The position numbers were made by a program, and so were the translations under genes. Below the pieces are notes generated by a model. The model was not told the origin of the DNA and ran no database searches. It saw only the letters and a program-made list of their open reading frames with translations. Positions 1 to 8,368 of a stretch of 64,000 nt of DNA are shown here, one piece after another. The DNA is taken from assembly GCF_022647885.1 (NCBI RefSeq), contig NZ_JALCLM010000001.1, forward strand, positions 186,001 to 250,000, given 5' to 3'. Source of the DNA: Bifidobacterium sp. (GTDB lineage Bacteria; Actinomycetota; Actinomycetes; Actinomycetales; Bifidobacteriaceae). Within the stretch, counting starts at the first letter, position 1, and every line of letters begins with the position of its first letter.

Positions 1-758
1 AGATCTCCCGGGCGTTTTACGGCAACGCCTTCAGCTGCAGTATTGACCTGATCCGCCTCAACAACATGGCCAGCTGTAAACGATTCTCTCCACGCAGGCG
101 ATCCAACAGGTGTTGCGCCAATCACACGGACATCAGGACGGAAAGTTTTCACCGCCAGCGCTACACCAGCCGCTAGGCCGCCGCCGCCCATCGGCACAAC
201 GATGTCAGTGACATCAGGCACATCTTCGAGTATCTCCATAGCAATTGTGCCTTGCCCACAAAGCACTTGATAATCGTCGAATGGATGAACAAAAGTCATA
301 TGCCGTTCTTGTGAAAGCTGCTGAGCATAGGCAAAGCTTTCGTCGAAGACATTACCGTGCAGTACTACCTCAGCTCCATATGCCCGAGTGGAATCAACTT
401 TAAGAGGAGGAGTAATTTGTGGCATCACAATTGTCGCCTGAGCTCCTCGCTCACGGGCAGCGAAAGCAACACCTTGAGCATGGTTTCCAGCAGATGCGGT
501 AACAATACCTTTATCGAGAGCTTCTTGAGATAAGGATGCAATCTTGTTGTATGCTCCGCGCAGTTTGAAAGAGCCTGTAATTTGAAGATTCTCAGGCTTC
601 AGCAGAGTGCGATGACCATTTCGTGTGCTCAGAATTTCAGATTCTTCGATTCGCGTATGACGCACCGTGCCTTTAAGTCGCTGCACTGCAGCAAGCAGTT
701 CGGCACGATGATCGCATGAGAGAAACTTTTGGACTTCGTCGCTTTGCATGCCACTCAT
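1..758 (-). CDS. ilvA: Threonine dehydratase (threonine ammonia-lyase), 3' part outside window
   Basis: PLP enzyme that deaminates threonine to 2-oxobutanoate, the first step of isoleucine synthesis. About 252 N-terminal residues are visible; the gene runs off the left edge. The translated minus strand shows the PLP lysine motif SFKLRGAYNK, then SAGNHAQGVA and the glycine-rich phosphate-binding loop PMGGGGLAAG, all in the order usual for the fold-type II family. The start chosen is ATG at 758 (MSGMQSDEV); a second in-frame ATG lies three codons later. It is divergent from the siderophore uptake operon. Whether a C-terminal ACT regulatory domain is present (biosynthetic IlvA) or absent (catabolic TdcB) cannot be seen. 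Confidence 0.9.
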   Translation of the reverse strand, partial: MSGMQSDEVQKFLSCDHRAELLAAVQRLKGTVRHTRIEESEILSTRNGHRTLLKPENLQITGSFKLRGAYNKIASLSQEALDKGIVTASAGNHAQGVAFAARERGAQATIVMPQITPPLKVDSTRAYGAEVVLHGNVFDESFAYAQQLSQERHMTFVHPFDDYQVLCGQGTIAMEILEDVPDVTDIVVPMGGGGLAAGVALAVKTFRPDVRVIGATPVGSPAWRESFTAGHVVEADQVNTAAEGVAVKRPGD

Positions 759-878
759 TATCACGCCCACGCATGACGAGCTTAGCCAATAGAGTCCGGC
801 ATGTTCACTAAGTGGACGTAATTACTGGCAATAACCAGTGCCCTTAGCTCCAGCAGAAGGCTTGCAACGAGGCAGTTC

Positions 879-896
879 CTTAGCCCTTGCGCTAAG
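879..896. promoter_or_regulatory. Inverted repeat in the ilvA / iron-uptake divergent intergenic region
   Basis: CTTAGC, six bases, GCTAAG: a perfect 6-bp inverted repeat in the gap between the divergent ilvA and siderophore genes, about 160 bp before the lipoprotein start. Its outer bases resemble half-sites of DtxR/IdeR iron boxes (TTAGG...CCTAA), so an iron-responsive operator is possible. The match is loose, and it could equally be a small hairpin. Confidence 0.3.
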
Positions 897-1053
897 AAAA
901 GTCAAGACCTATTCAAAGCACTCGCGCTCTGCTAGATTGCTAGATTGATTGCGCTTCCTGCCAGTGTTGCAATAAGCAATCAGCTACTGAGAACGGCATT
1001 TACAACGAAGTGCACATGAGTTATGGCTAAGAGAATATTCGGGTAAGGGAAAT

Positions 1054-2130
1054 ATGATGAACACGAACACACACCACAGGCACAGCTCAAATATGGTCCG
1101 ACGTCTGACCGTGACGGTTTTGGCTGGACTAAGCGTTATCGCTTTAACTGCGTGCTCAGGTACTGGGCAATCAGCCACATCCTCTGACGCAACGTCTAAG
1201 ACTTCAGGCAATTTTCCCGTCAGTATTAAGCACGCGTATGGCACCACAACGATTGAGCAACAGCCCTCACGCGTATCAACTATTGGTTGGACGAATCAGG
1301 ATGCCGTCATCGCTCTAGGAGTTGTTCCAGTTGATATGCCCAAAATTACTGATGGAGCAGCAGGAGACAGTGGCATTTTGCCTTGGACCGAAAGCGCGCT
1401 CAAGAAACTAGGAGCCACAGGCGATAAGGCGCCGAAACTGCATGACGAAAGCGACGATATAGATACAGAGGCCATTGCTTCCACTAGCCCTGACGTCATT
1501 ATTGGTATTCAATCAGGCATCTCCAAGGCTCAGTACCAGACGATGAGCAAAATAGCTCCGACCATCGCATACCCAGGGAAAGCGTGGGCAGCGCAATGGA
1601 GAGAAGTCCTTGAATTGAGCGGAAAAGCACTCGGGAAAGAAAGTGAAGCAAAACAAGTGATCGCCGACGATGAGGAAGCAATCAGTAAGGCAGCGGCAGC
1701 TCACCCAGATCTCAAAGGCAAAAACGCTTCAGTAATGTATTTCGATACCACCAAACTCTCGACCATCAGTGTGTATACCACTGCCGATACTAGGCCAGCT
1801 TTCCTCGAAGATTTGGGACTACAAACTCCCTCTTCAGTCAAGAAGATATCGAATTCTACCGATTCCTTCTATAAAGATATCGCTGCTGAAAACGTCGACC
1901 AATTCAACGACGTGGATATCATTGTGACCTACGGAGACAGCACCACACTCAGCACGCTGCAAAAAGACCCGCTGATCTCGCAAATTCCTGCGGTTAAGCG
2001 CGGTTCTGTAGTAGTTATTGACTTGAACTCTGCGCTCGGCAGCGCAATCGCACCTTCTGCACTGTCAATTCCATCAACAGTGGACGATTACGCCAGCGAA
2101 CTCGCAACAGCCGCCGCAAAAGTCAGTTGA
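1054..2130 (+). CDS. Iron-siderophore ABC transporter substrate-binding lipoprotein
   Basis: Periplasmic-binding-type lipoprotein (358 aa) that captures a ferric siderophore outside the membrane and hands it to the permeases encoded next. The N-terminus has a basic stretch (MVRRL), a hydrophobic segment and a lipobox LTAC with the lipidated cysteine near residue 34. The body reads as a FecB/FepB-type cluster (TroA-like helical-backbone fold), with IGWTNQDAVIALGVVP and SPDVIIGIQSG typical of family XIV binding proteins. It starts ATGATG behind an AAGGGA ribosome site. First gene of a five-gene iron operon; which siderophore it binds cannot be told. Confidence 0.9.
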   Translation: MMNTNTHHRHSSNMVRRLTVTVLAGLSVIALTACSGTGQSATSSDATSKTSGNFPVSIKHAYGTTTIEQQPSRVSTIGWTNQDAVIALGVVPVDMPKITDGAAGDSGILPWTESALKKLGATGDKAPKLHDESDDIDTEAIASTSPDVIIGIQSGISKAQYQTMSKIAPTIAYPGKAWAAQWREVLELSGKALGKESEAKQVIADDEEAISKAAAAHPDLKGKNASVMYFDTTKLSTISVYTTADTRPAFLEDLGLQTPSSVKKISNSTDSFYKDIAAENVDQFNDVDIIVTYGDSTTLSTLQKDPLISQIPAVKRGSVVVIDLNSALGSAIAPSALSIPSTVDDYASELATAAAKVS

Positions 2131-2209
2131 GGTTAGCCAAGCGTTAAGCAATTGGAGTGTGGCAATACCATCACCACTGCAATGAAGAAAGGAAGGAAAG
2201 CCAAGCGAT

Positions 2210-3241
2210 ATGAATGCGCACTATCAGCATGGAGAAGCGAAATCTAGTACGGGCCGCTATGTGATGTATCTGCTGATTGCATTGATAACATTGGCTTTCT
2301 TGGCTGTCGCCTCAATCGCCATTGGCTCACGCTCTGTGCCCTTGTCCGAAGTGTTGCACATTCTCAGCGATTCAAACGTAAACGGAGTCTCTGCACAAGC
2401 AGTTCGTCTACGTATCCCTCGCATGCTGCTAGGTGTTCTTGTCGGTATTGCTCTTGCTGCAGCAGGCACACTGCTCCAAGGAATGACGCGGAATCCACTG
2501 GCAGACCCGTCAATACTTGGTCTTAACGGAGGAGCTGCGTTTGCGATAGTTCTTTCTATGGCAACGGTCGGATTAAGTGCTCCAATTCAATACGTTTGGG
2601 TCGGTATGCTTGGCTCTTGTATTGCTGCCGTATGCGTATGGTTTCTTGGGTCACTCGGAGCTACGGGGGCTACCCCTTTAAAGATGACACTAGCTGGCGC
2701 TGTTGTTGCCGCCATGCTGTCATCTGCAACTTCAGCGATATTATTGCCACGCATTGATGTCATTTCCTCTTACCGTTTTTGGCAGGTTGGTGGCTTATCC
2801 GGTGCACGTTTCTCACTGATGCTACCGATAGTCCCTATTGTGCTCGTCGGCGTTGTAATTGCAATATTCTGCCTTCCAGGATTGAATGCACTGGCAATGG
2901 GCGACGATATGGCTTTAGGACTGGGAAGTAAAGTCCGCGTGGTGCGCGCTGCTGCTTGGGTCTCGGCAGTAATACTGTCAGCGAGCGCCACAGCCTTAGC
3001 GGGACCTATTGGTTTTGTAGGCTTGGTAATTCCGCACGCCGCCAGATTGTTAGTCGGCTCTGACTACAGAAAGATATTTGGACTTTCCATGGCGTTTGGT
3101 CCTGTTCTGTTGGTGGCTTCAGACACCATCGGACGTGTGCTCACTCGTCCTACTGACGTTGAAGTCGGCATTATCACCGCTCTTATCGGTGCGCCCTGTT
3201 TTATATTGCTGGTTCGTCGGCGCAAGTTACAACAGATCTAG
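2210..3241 (+). CDS. FecCD-family iron-siderophore ABC transporter permease (first subunit)
   Basis: Integral membrane permease of 343 aa, the usual length for FecCD/BtuC proteins, with about nine or ten hydrophobic segments. Family signatures visible include RIPRMLLGVLVGIALAAAG, GMTRNPLADPSILGLNGGA and AGPIGFVGLVIPHAAR near the C-terminus (the ATPase-coupling region). It is preceded by GAAAGGAAGGAA as ribosome site. It pairs with the following permease to form a heterodimeric channel for the ferric siderophore. Confidence 0.92.
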   Translation: MNAHYQHGEAKSSTGRYVMYLLIALITLAFLAVASIAIGSRSVPLSEVLHILSDSNVNGVSAQAVRLRIPRMLLGVLVGIALAAAGTLLQGMTRNPLADPSILGLNGGAAFAIVLSMATVGLSAPIQYVWVGMLGSCIAAVCVWFLGSLGATGATPLKMTLAGAVVAAMLSSATSAILLPRIDVISSYRFWQVGGLSGARFSLMLPIVPIVLVGVVIAIFCLPGLNALAMGDDMALGLGSKVRVVRAAAWVSAVILSASATALAGPIGFVGLVIPHAARLLVGSDYRKIFGLSMAFGPVLLVASDTIGRVLTRPTDVEVGIITALIGAPCFILLVRRRKLQQI

Positions 3242-3264
3242 GAAAGTTTAGGAGGGGACCTTAA

Positions 3265-4323
3265 GTGGTGGCACATCCGATTGGGACAAGGGCTATAACC
3301 TACCTGACGCCTTCTGTACAAGTGCGCATGCATCGGAGGCGACGAACAGTAGTGGTGTGCTGCATCCTCGGCGCTTTGGGACTTGCTCTGCTGTATCTCG
3401 ATATCACTTATGGAACCGTGATGTACAGCTTCGATCAACTATTACGGGTTATATCTGGCGAACAACTCCCAGGTGTCTCCTTTGCACTTGGAGAGCTGCG
3501 CATCCCTCGCTCACTTACCGCTCTCATTTGTGGCGCAACCTTCGGATTAGCGGGTTCTTGTTTTCAACATCTTCTTCGTAATCCTCTCGCCAGTCCCGAC
3601 ATCATTGGCATCACCTCCGGAGCGAATACTGCAGCGGTGTTCGGCATAGTGGTGCTGGGTCTTTCTGGTATTGAACTCAGTGCCTTAGCGATAGCGGGAG
3701 GCCTTATTACAGCAGCAGTGGTTTCTGGATTGACGTGGCAAGGCCGACTTTCACTGGGGCGTCTCATCCTCATAGGCATTGCATTTGGAGCCATGCTTGA
3801 TGCGGTGAGCTCTTGGATGTTAGTACATGCCGATCAATGGGATATACAGTCGGCATCCCGCTGGCTCACTGGTAGCCTATCGGGAACGCAATGGAGCGAC
3901 GTGCTGCTGTCAGGCTGTGCCCTGCTGCTTGGTGGAGTCGCACTGATGCCTCTCTCAAGGAGACTGAATATCCTTCGCCTCGGTGATGATCTCGCAGCCG
4001 GACTCGGGGTACGTGTGGGGCTCTCGCAAATTGCTATCGTCATTGTCGCTGTGGCTATGCTGTCGGTCGCTACCGCTGCAGTAGGGCCAATCGCGTTCGT
4101 CTCATTCCTCTCCGGCCCGATTGCTAGACGTATCAGTGGATACGCCAATTCGGCACTCATGGAATCGGCGCTGGTTGGAGCTTGCTTAGTGTTGGGATCC
4201 GATATTTTGGCTCAGCATGTAGCTGCGGAACAGATGCCTGTTGGGGTCATTACCAGCGTGGTTGGTGGACCGGTTTTGGTATTGCTGATGACCATTTCGG
4301 CAAAGAAGGGGAACCTAGAATGA
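3265..4323 (+). CDS. FecCD-family iron-siderophore ABC transporter permease (second subunit)
   Basis: Second permease subunit (352 aa), with the same signatures as its neighbour: ELRIPRSLTALICGATFGLAG, LLRNPLASPDIIGITSGAN and AAVGPIAFVSFLSGPIARR. The start is probably GTG at 3265 or 3268, because GGAGGGG lies at 3251-3257; an ATG about 20 codons downstream lacks such a site. Its stop codon overlaps the start of the ATPase gene in ATGA, which indicates translational coupling. It has the longer hydrophilic N-terminus of the two subunits. Confidence 0.92.
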   Translation: MVAHPIGTRAITYLTPSVQVRMHRRRRTVVVCCILGALGLALLYLDITYGTVMYSFDQLLRVISGEQLPGVSFALGELRIPRSLTALICGATFGLAGSCFQHLLRNPLASPDIIGITSGANTAAVFGIVVLGLSGIELSALAIAGGLITAAVVSGLTWQGRLSLGRLILIGIAFGAMLDAVSSWMLVHADQWDIQSASRWLTGSLSGTQWSDVLLSGCALLLGGVALMPLSRRLNILRLGDDLAAGLGVRVGLSQIAIVIVAVAMLSVATAAVGPIAFVSFLSGPIARRISGYANSALMESALVGACLVLGSDILAQHVAAEQMPVGVITSVVGGPVLVLLMTISAKKGNLE

Positions 4324-5201
4324 GCGATACACCACATCACACTAGTGACAATGCCTTGGCCGCAGCTAGCGAGCGCCTAGCACCACGCAATAGCGACCAT
4401 ATGCACGCTAAGCACGTTTCGCTTGCTTATGGCGCTCATCTTGTCGTCAATGATATTGATTTAGATATCAAACCAGGTTCTATCGGAGCAATTATCGGCC
4501 CGAATGGGTGTGGCAAATCAACATTCTTGCGCGCTTTAGCTCGTTTATTGAAAACTCAGAAGGGCACAGTGCTGCTCAACGGCAGTGATATTGCGTCAAT
4601 GCCCACTAAAAAGGTAGCTACGAAAGTGGGCTTGTTGCCACAGTCATCGATAGCGCCCGAGGGAATCACTGTGAGCGATTTAGTGTCACGGGGACGGTAT
4701 CCATATCATCGCTTCGGCACGTCGTGGTCCCAAGACGATCAACGTGCTGTGGATCATGCTTTGCATGCTACTGGCATGGCTGATTTTGCCGACCGAGCGG
4801 TTGATGAACTTTCAGGAGGACAGCGTCAACGAGCATGGATTGCACTGACTTTGGCTCAGCAAACAGGGATTCTATTGCTTGATGAACCCACGACCTACCT
4901 TGACGTTGCATATCAACTCGAAGTACTCGATTTGCTGTGTGACTTGAACACCAGCGAAGGAACCACCATTGTCATGGTGTTGCATGATGTTAACCTCGCC
5001 GCGCGATATGCAGACTGGCTGCTCGCTATGCGTGATGGTCAACGTGCAGCGCTAGGAGCTCCGTCTGCGATACTCACACAATCGCTGATTCAAGAGGTTT
5101 TTGGTATACACGCTGCAGTACTCGAAGACCCTGTCAGCGGCACCCCGATGATGATTGCTGACCAGAGTCACTCTCTCAAGGGACGACGCACTCAGGATTA
5201 G
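4320..5201 (+). CDS. Iron-siderophore ABC transporter ATP-binding protein
   Basis: Cytoplasmic ATPase (293 aa) energising siderophore import. Walker A GPNGCGKST near residues 60-68, Q-loop LLPQSS, signature LSGGQRQRAWIA, Walker B ILLLDEPTT and the H-loop VLHDVN are all present, so it should be active. The start is ATG at 4320 (MSDTPHH), overlapping the preceding stop as ATGA; the frame stays open upstream but there it lies inside the permease gene. The N-terminal 30 residues before the ABC fold are longer than usual. FecE/FepC subfamily. Confidence 0.93.
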   Translation: MSDTPHHTSDNALAAASERLAPRNSDHMHAKHVSLAYGAHLVVNDIDLDIKPGSIGAIIGPNGCGKSTFLRALARLLKTQKGTVLLNGSDIASMPTKKVATKVGLLPQSSIAPEGITVSDLVSRGRYPYHRFGTSWSQDDQRAVDHALHATGMADFADRAVDELSGGQRQRAWIALTLAQQTGILLLDEPTTYLDVAYQLEVLDLLCDLNTSEGTTIVMVLHDVNLAARYADWLLAMRDGQRAALGAPSAILTQSLIQEVFGIHAAVLEDPVSGTPMMIADQSHSLKGRRTQD

Positions 5202-5267
5202 GACTCTAACGCAACACTTCCATACCCAGATCACCACAACACCGATATATATAGCACGAAAGGTTTG

Positions 5268-6269
5268 ATGATGAATTCCCAGAATTCTCAGAATGCTGAG
5301 GCTCCAAAACAACCTCCTGCATTTCGCCCGTATAAAGTTCGGGTAGCACGCACTGAACGCCTCTCATCAAGTTTTCAACGGATAGTATTCCAAGGCGACG
5401 ATCTGCAATACATCGGTACAGACGGCTACGATCAACGCATCAAAATCTTGCTGCCGCTTCCAGGTAGCAAGTGGTCTGACCCGCAGCTATTCGACGAGGA
5501 ATCTCTTGCGAAGGGCTTGTGGTGGGAACAATGGCGAGCGTTGGCAGTACAAGATCGCAATCCGATTCGCACCTACACGATACGCCAGGCGGACCCTGTG
5601 CAACGTCGTCTCAGCATTGATTTCGTGCTCCACGATAACTCCGGGCCTGCAGGACTCTTTGCTCAGCAGGCAGTCGTTGGGGATGAAGTGGTTATCGTTG
5701 GGCCAGATCGACGATCCGATAATTCTGCTATCGGTATCGATTTTCATCCAGGTCGAGCTAGCACCTTGCTGCTGGTAGGGGATGAGACGGCAGTCCCAGC
5801 AATTGGAGGAATCCTCGAAGGATTGGCAAACTCGGGTTGGAGTGGCTCTGGCCTAGCATTGTTGGAAGTTCCTGAGCAAGACGACATCAACATACCGTTA
5901 GTGAAACCTCAAGATTTTGCAATTGATTGGGTCAGCCGCTCCTCCCCTGAGAGCGCCTCGCCTATCGTCCACGGAGATTCACTAATCAGGCGAGTTGAAG
6001 ACTACGCCGCCGCACACAGCACAATGTTTAGTAATGATGGTGAAAACAACCTTGCCTCAAACACTCATGCTTTCACAGACATCAATGTTGACAAAGAGCT
6101 GCTCTGGGAAGTCCCTGAACAGCCTCAACATGACGGCTTCTATGCCTGGATGGCAGGAGAAGCAGCAACTATGCGAACTCTTCGAAAAATCTTGGTTCGA
6201 GACTACGGAGTAAACCGCAAGAGGGTCGCCTTTATGGGGTATTGGCGGGCTGGGAAAGCAGAGATGTGA
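5268..6269 (+). CDS. Siderophore-interacting protein (NADPH-dependent ferric-chelate reductase type)
   Basis: Flavoprotein of the SIP family (FAD-binding 9 plus SIP C-terminal domain), 333 aa, expected to reduce Fe3+ in the imported siderophore and so release iron in the cytoplasm. Visible motifs are the FAD-binding RTYTIR, LLLVGDETAVPAIGGILE in the nucleotide-binding half, and YAWMAGEAATMRTLRKIL near the C-terminus. It is longer than the usual 250-280 aa because of a polar insert around residues 230-285. Start is ATG 5268 or 5271 (AAAGG upstream); a TTG at 5265 is in frame. Last gene of the iron operon. Confidence 0.88.
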   Translation: MMNSQNSQNAEAPKQPPAFRPYKVRVARTERLSSSFQRIVFQGDDLQYIGTDGYDQRIKILLPLPGSKWSDPQLFDEESLAKGLWWEQWRALAVQDRNPIRTYTIRQADPVQRRLSIDFVLHDNSGPAGLFAQQAVVGDEVVIVGPDRRSDNSAIGIDFHPGRASTLLLVGDETAVPAIGGILEGLANSGWSGSGLALLEVPEQDDINIPLVKPQDFAIDWVSRSSPESASPIVHGDSLIRRVEDYAAAHSTMFSNDGENNLASNTHAFTDINVDKELLWEVPEQPQHDGFYAWMAGEAATMRTLRKILVRDYGVNRKRVAFMGYWRAGKAEM

Positions 6270-6332
6270 CCGCTTACCTTCTGGATACATTCATGGATAT
6301 ATTCATGACGTGTCCGCTGCAAACCACAGCGC

Positions 6333-8189
6333 TCACAGTTGATATGCAAAAGCTTCCCAAGGTGCTAGTTTCCCAGTGAAGAGTGCAGATATGGTTTGTC
6401 CCTTGGGATAATTGCTGATGAGCAAATTCTCCTCGTCGATCGACATACCTGACTCTACTGGGAACGCTATAGGATCAAGGCCCAGTGCTGCTGCAGTTTG
6501 CGGCGGAATGAAGGCAGTGCGGCCAGTAAGGTTCGCCACTACAACCACATGCGATAGCTCAGTGGTATCTGAAAGATCAAATCCTTCTAGCGAGCGTACA
6601 AAAGCATATACACGCTTATCGTCTCCATCAAGTAAGGTCCAGCTACCTGCAGAGATCACAGGGTTGATGTGACGGAGATGAATTAGATCTTTATAGAATG
6701 CCAAAACTGAGTTGGGATCACGCAGCTCATCGAGCGCATTGATGTCTTCTTTATTCGAATTAACCGGAAGCCACGGTGCTGTGGTCGCATCTTCATCAGT
6801 GAAACCAGCATATATAGTGGAATCCCACTGCATCGGAGTACGCGCATTATCTCGGCTTCGCCTACCAAGCGCCTCAAGCATCTGATCGTGTGTAGAAAGT
6901 TTCATTGCCAGCACGCGAAGCCTGTATAAGTCCAAAGACTCAATGTCGCGATATTGATCAAGTGCTGTGAAACCAGCATTAGTCATACCAAGCTCTTCAC
7001 CCTGATAGATATATGGCGTTCCGCGATGCATATGCAACACCAACGCCAGAGCCTTTGCAGAGAGCGAGTGCAGCTGCTCGGTAGTGGTATCTCCCCAGCG
7101 CGATACCACACGCGGTTGGTCGTGGTTATTGAAAAACAAACTTGCCCAGCCAGAATCTTTCACCGCTTCCTGTTCGCTGGCCATAATGCGTTTGAGCGGC
7201 ACAATATCTAGTGGAAGAGGATTCCACTTGCTGCCCCTCGCATCAAATTCAACATGATGGAAGAGGAACAACATATCGAGCTCATGGTTCGATGGATCGG
7301 TTATCGCACGATTACGATCAGGAGTAATTCCAGGTGCTTCACCAACAGTGAGGAAGCCCTCTCTGCCCGCGAAAACTTCCTGACGCATCTCCTTAAGAAA
7401 CTCATCCAACCGTGGGCCATCAGCCATCACAATTTGTGCATTGGCATATCCATCCTCACCAGGCACTCCATCTGGCAATTCCCCATCAACGCCAATAGGT
7501 TTGGAGATCAGCGTAATGACATCCATACGGAAACCGTCAATACCACGGTCAAGCCACCAATTCATCATGTCATACACAGCTTGTCGCACAGCAGGATTTT
7601 CCCAATTGAGATCTGGCTGTTTCTCAGAAAATGAGTGAAGATAGTATTCGTTGCGCTCGGGAGAATACTCCCAAGCAGAGCCGCCGAAGTCTGATCCCCA
7701 ATTATTTGGTTCAGACCCTGGAACGCCAGGCGTATGACCTTCCTTGGCGGGCCGCCACCAGTACCAATCGGCATAGGGTGCAGTGCCTCTACGAGATGCT
7801 TCGAACCAACTATGTTCGTCAGAAGTATGATTCACGACTAAATCAATAATGATTCGCATGCCACGCTCGTGCACAGCATCAATAAGATCGTCCATGTCAT
7901 ACAAAGTGCCAAACATCGGGTCTATATCTTGATAATCAGAGATATCGTAACCGTTGTCGTCTTGTGGTGACTTATACACAGGACTCAGCCAGAGCACATC
8001 GACACCCAAGTCTGCCAGATAATCGAGCCTGCTGATAATCCCTCTGAGATCACCTATACCGTCGCCGTTAGTATCTTGGAAACTGCGTGGGTATATCTGG
8101 TACACCACGGCATTCGCCCACCACGGATTGTTAGTGGCCCCATTGGTACGAATTGAATCCGGTAGGAATTCACGCTGCTCACTTGTCAT
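6333..8189 (-). CDS. GH13 alpha-glucosidase (oligo-1,6-glucosidase type), copy 1
   Basis: Intracellular GH13 glucosidase of 618 aa, releasing glucose from short alpha-glucosides. All four GH13 regions are intact: DLVVNHTS, GFRMDVI (nucleophile D), VGEAPG (acid/base E) and FFNNHDQPR. The opening NPWWANAVVYQIYPRSFQD is typical of the oligo-1,6-glucosidase/trehalose-6-P hydrolase clade (GH13 subfamily 31 or 29). No signal peptide. I place the start at ATG 8189 (MTSEQREFLPDSIR), where family homology begins, although the frame is open for 50 codons upstream. It is the close paralogue of 11473-13332; the two flank the trehalose synthase gene. Exact substrate preference cannot be read from sequence. 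Confidence 0.9.
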   Translation of the reverse strand: MTSEQREFLPDSIRTNGATNNPWWANAVVYQIYPRSFQDTNGDGIGDLRGIISRLDYLADLGVDVLWLSPVYKSPQDDNGYDISDYQDIDPMFGTLYDMDDLIDAVHERGMRIIIDLVVNHTSDEHSWFEASRRGTAPYADWYWWRPAKEGHTPGVPGSEPNNWGSDFGGSAWEYSPERNEYYLHSFSEKQPDLNWENPAVRQAVYDMMNWWLDRGIDGFRMDVITLISKPIGVDGELPDGVPGEDGYANAQIVMADGPRLDEFLKEMRQEVFAGREGFLTVGEAPGITPDRNRAITDPSNHELDMLFLFHHVEFDARGSKWNPLPLDIVPLKRIMASEQEAVKDSGWASLFFNNHDQPRVVSRWGDTTTEQLHSLSAKALALVLHMHRGTPYIYQGEELGMTNAGFTALDQYRDIESLDLYRLRVLAMKLSTHDQMLEALGRRSRDNARTPMQWDSTIYAGFTDEDATTAPWLPVNSNKEDINALDELRDPNSVLAFYKDLIHLRHINPVISAGSWTLLDGDDKRVYAFVRSLEGFDLSDTTELSHVVVVANLTGRTAFIPPQTAAALGLDPIAFPVESGMSIDEENLLISNYPKGQTISALFTGKLAPWEAFAYQL

Positions 8190-8368
8190 GACCGTCCATC
8201 TCGCATAACCAACAACAATCAGTACACCTTCGTTGCAGGTAGCAGCAGCGCAAACAGCAAGCCCATCTTCGTAGAGGCCTTGCGTCTGAGCACATACAAC
8301 AACCTGCGAGAAGGTAAGCCTACAACATTCAATTCGCAAACATGCAGAGCAACGCTCTGTGTCGAGAA

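Noticed and set aside
6333-8189. Trehalose-6-phosphate hydrolase (TreC) instead of alpha-glucosidase
   Set aside because: Same GH13 clade and near trehalose synthesis, but its close paralogue and the family opening fit bifidobacterial oligo-1,6-glucosidases better, and no trehalose PTS is present. Not fully excluded.
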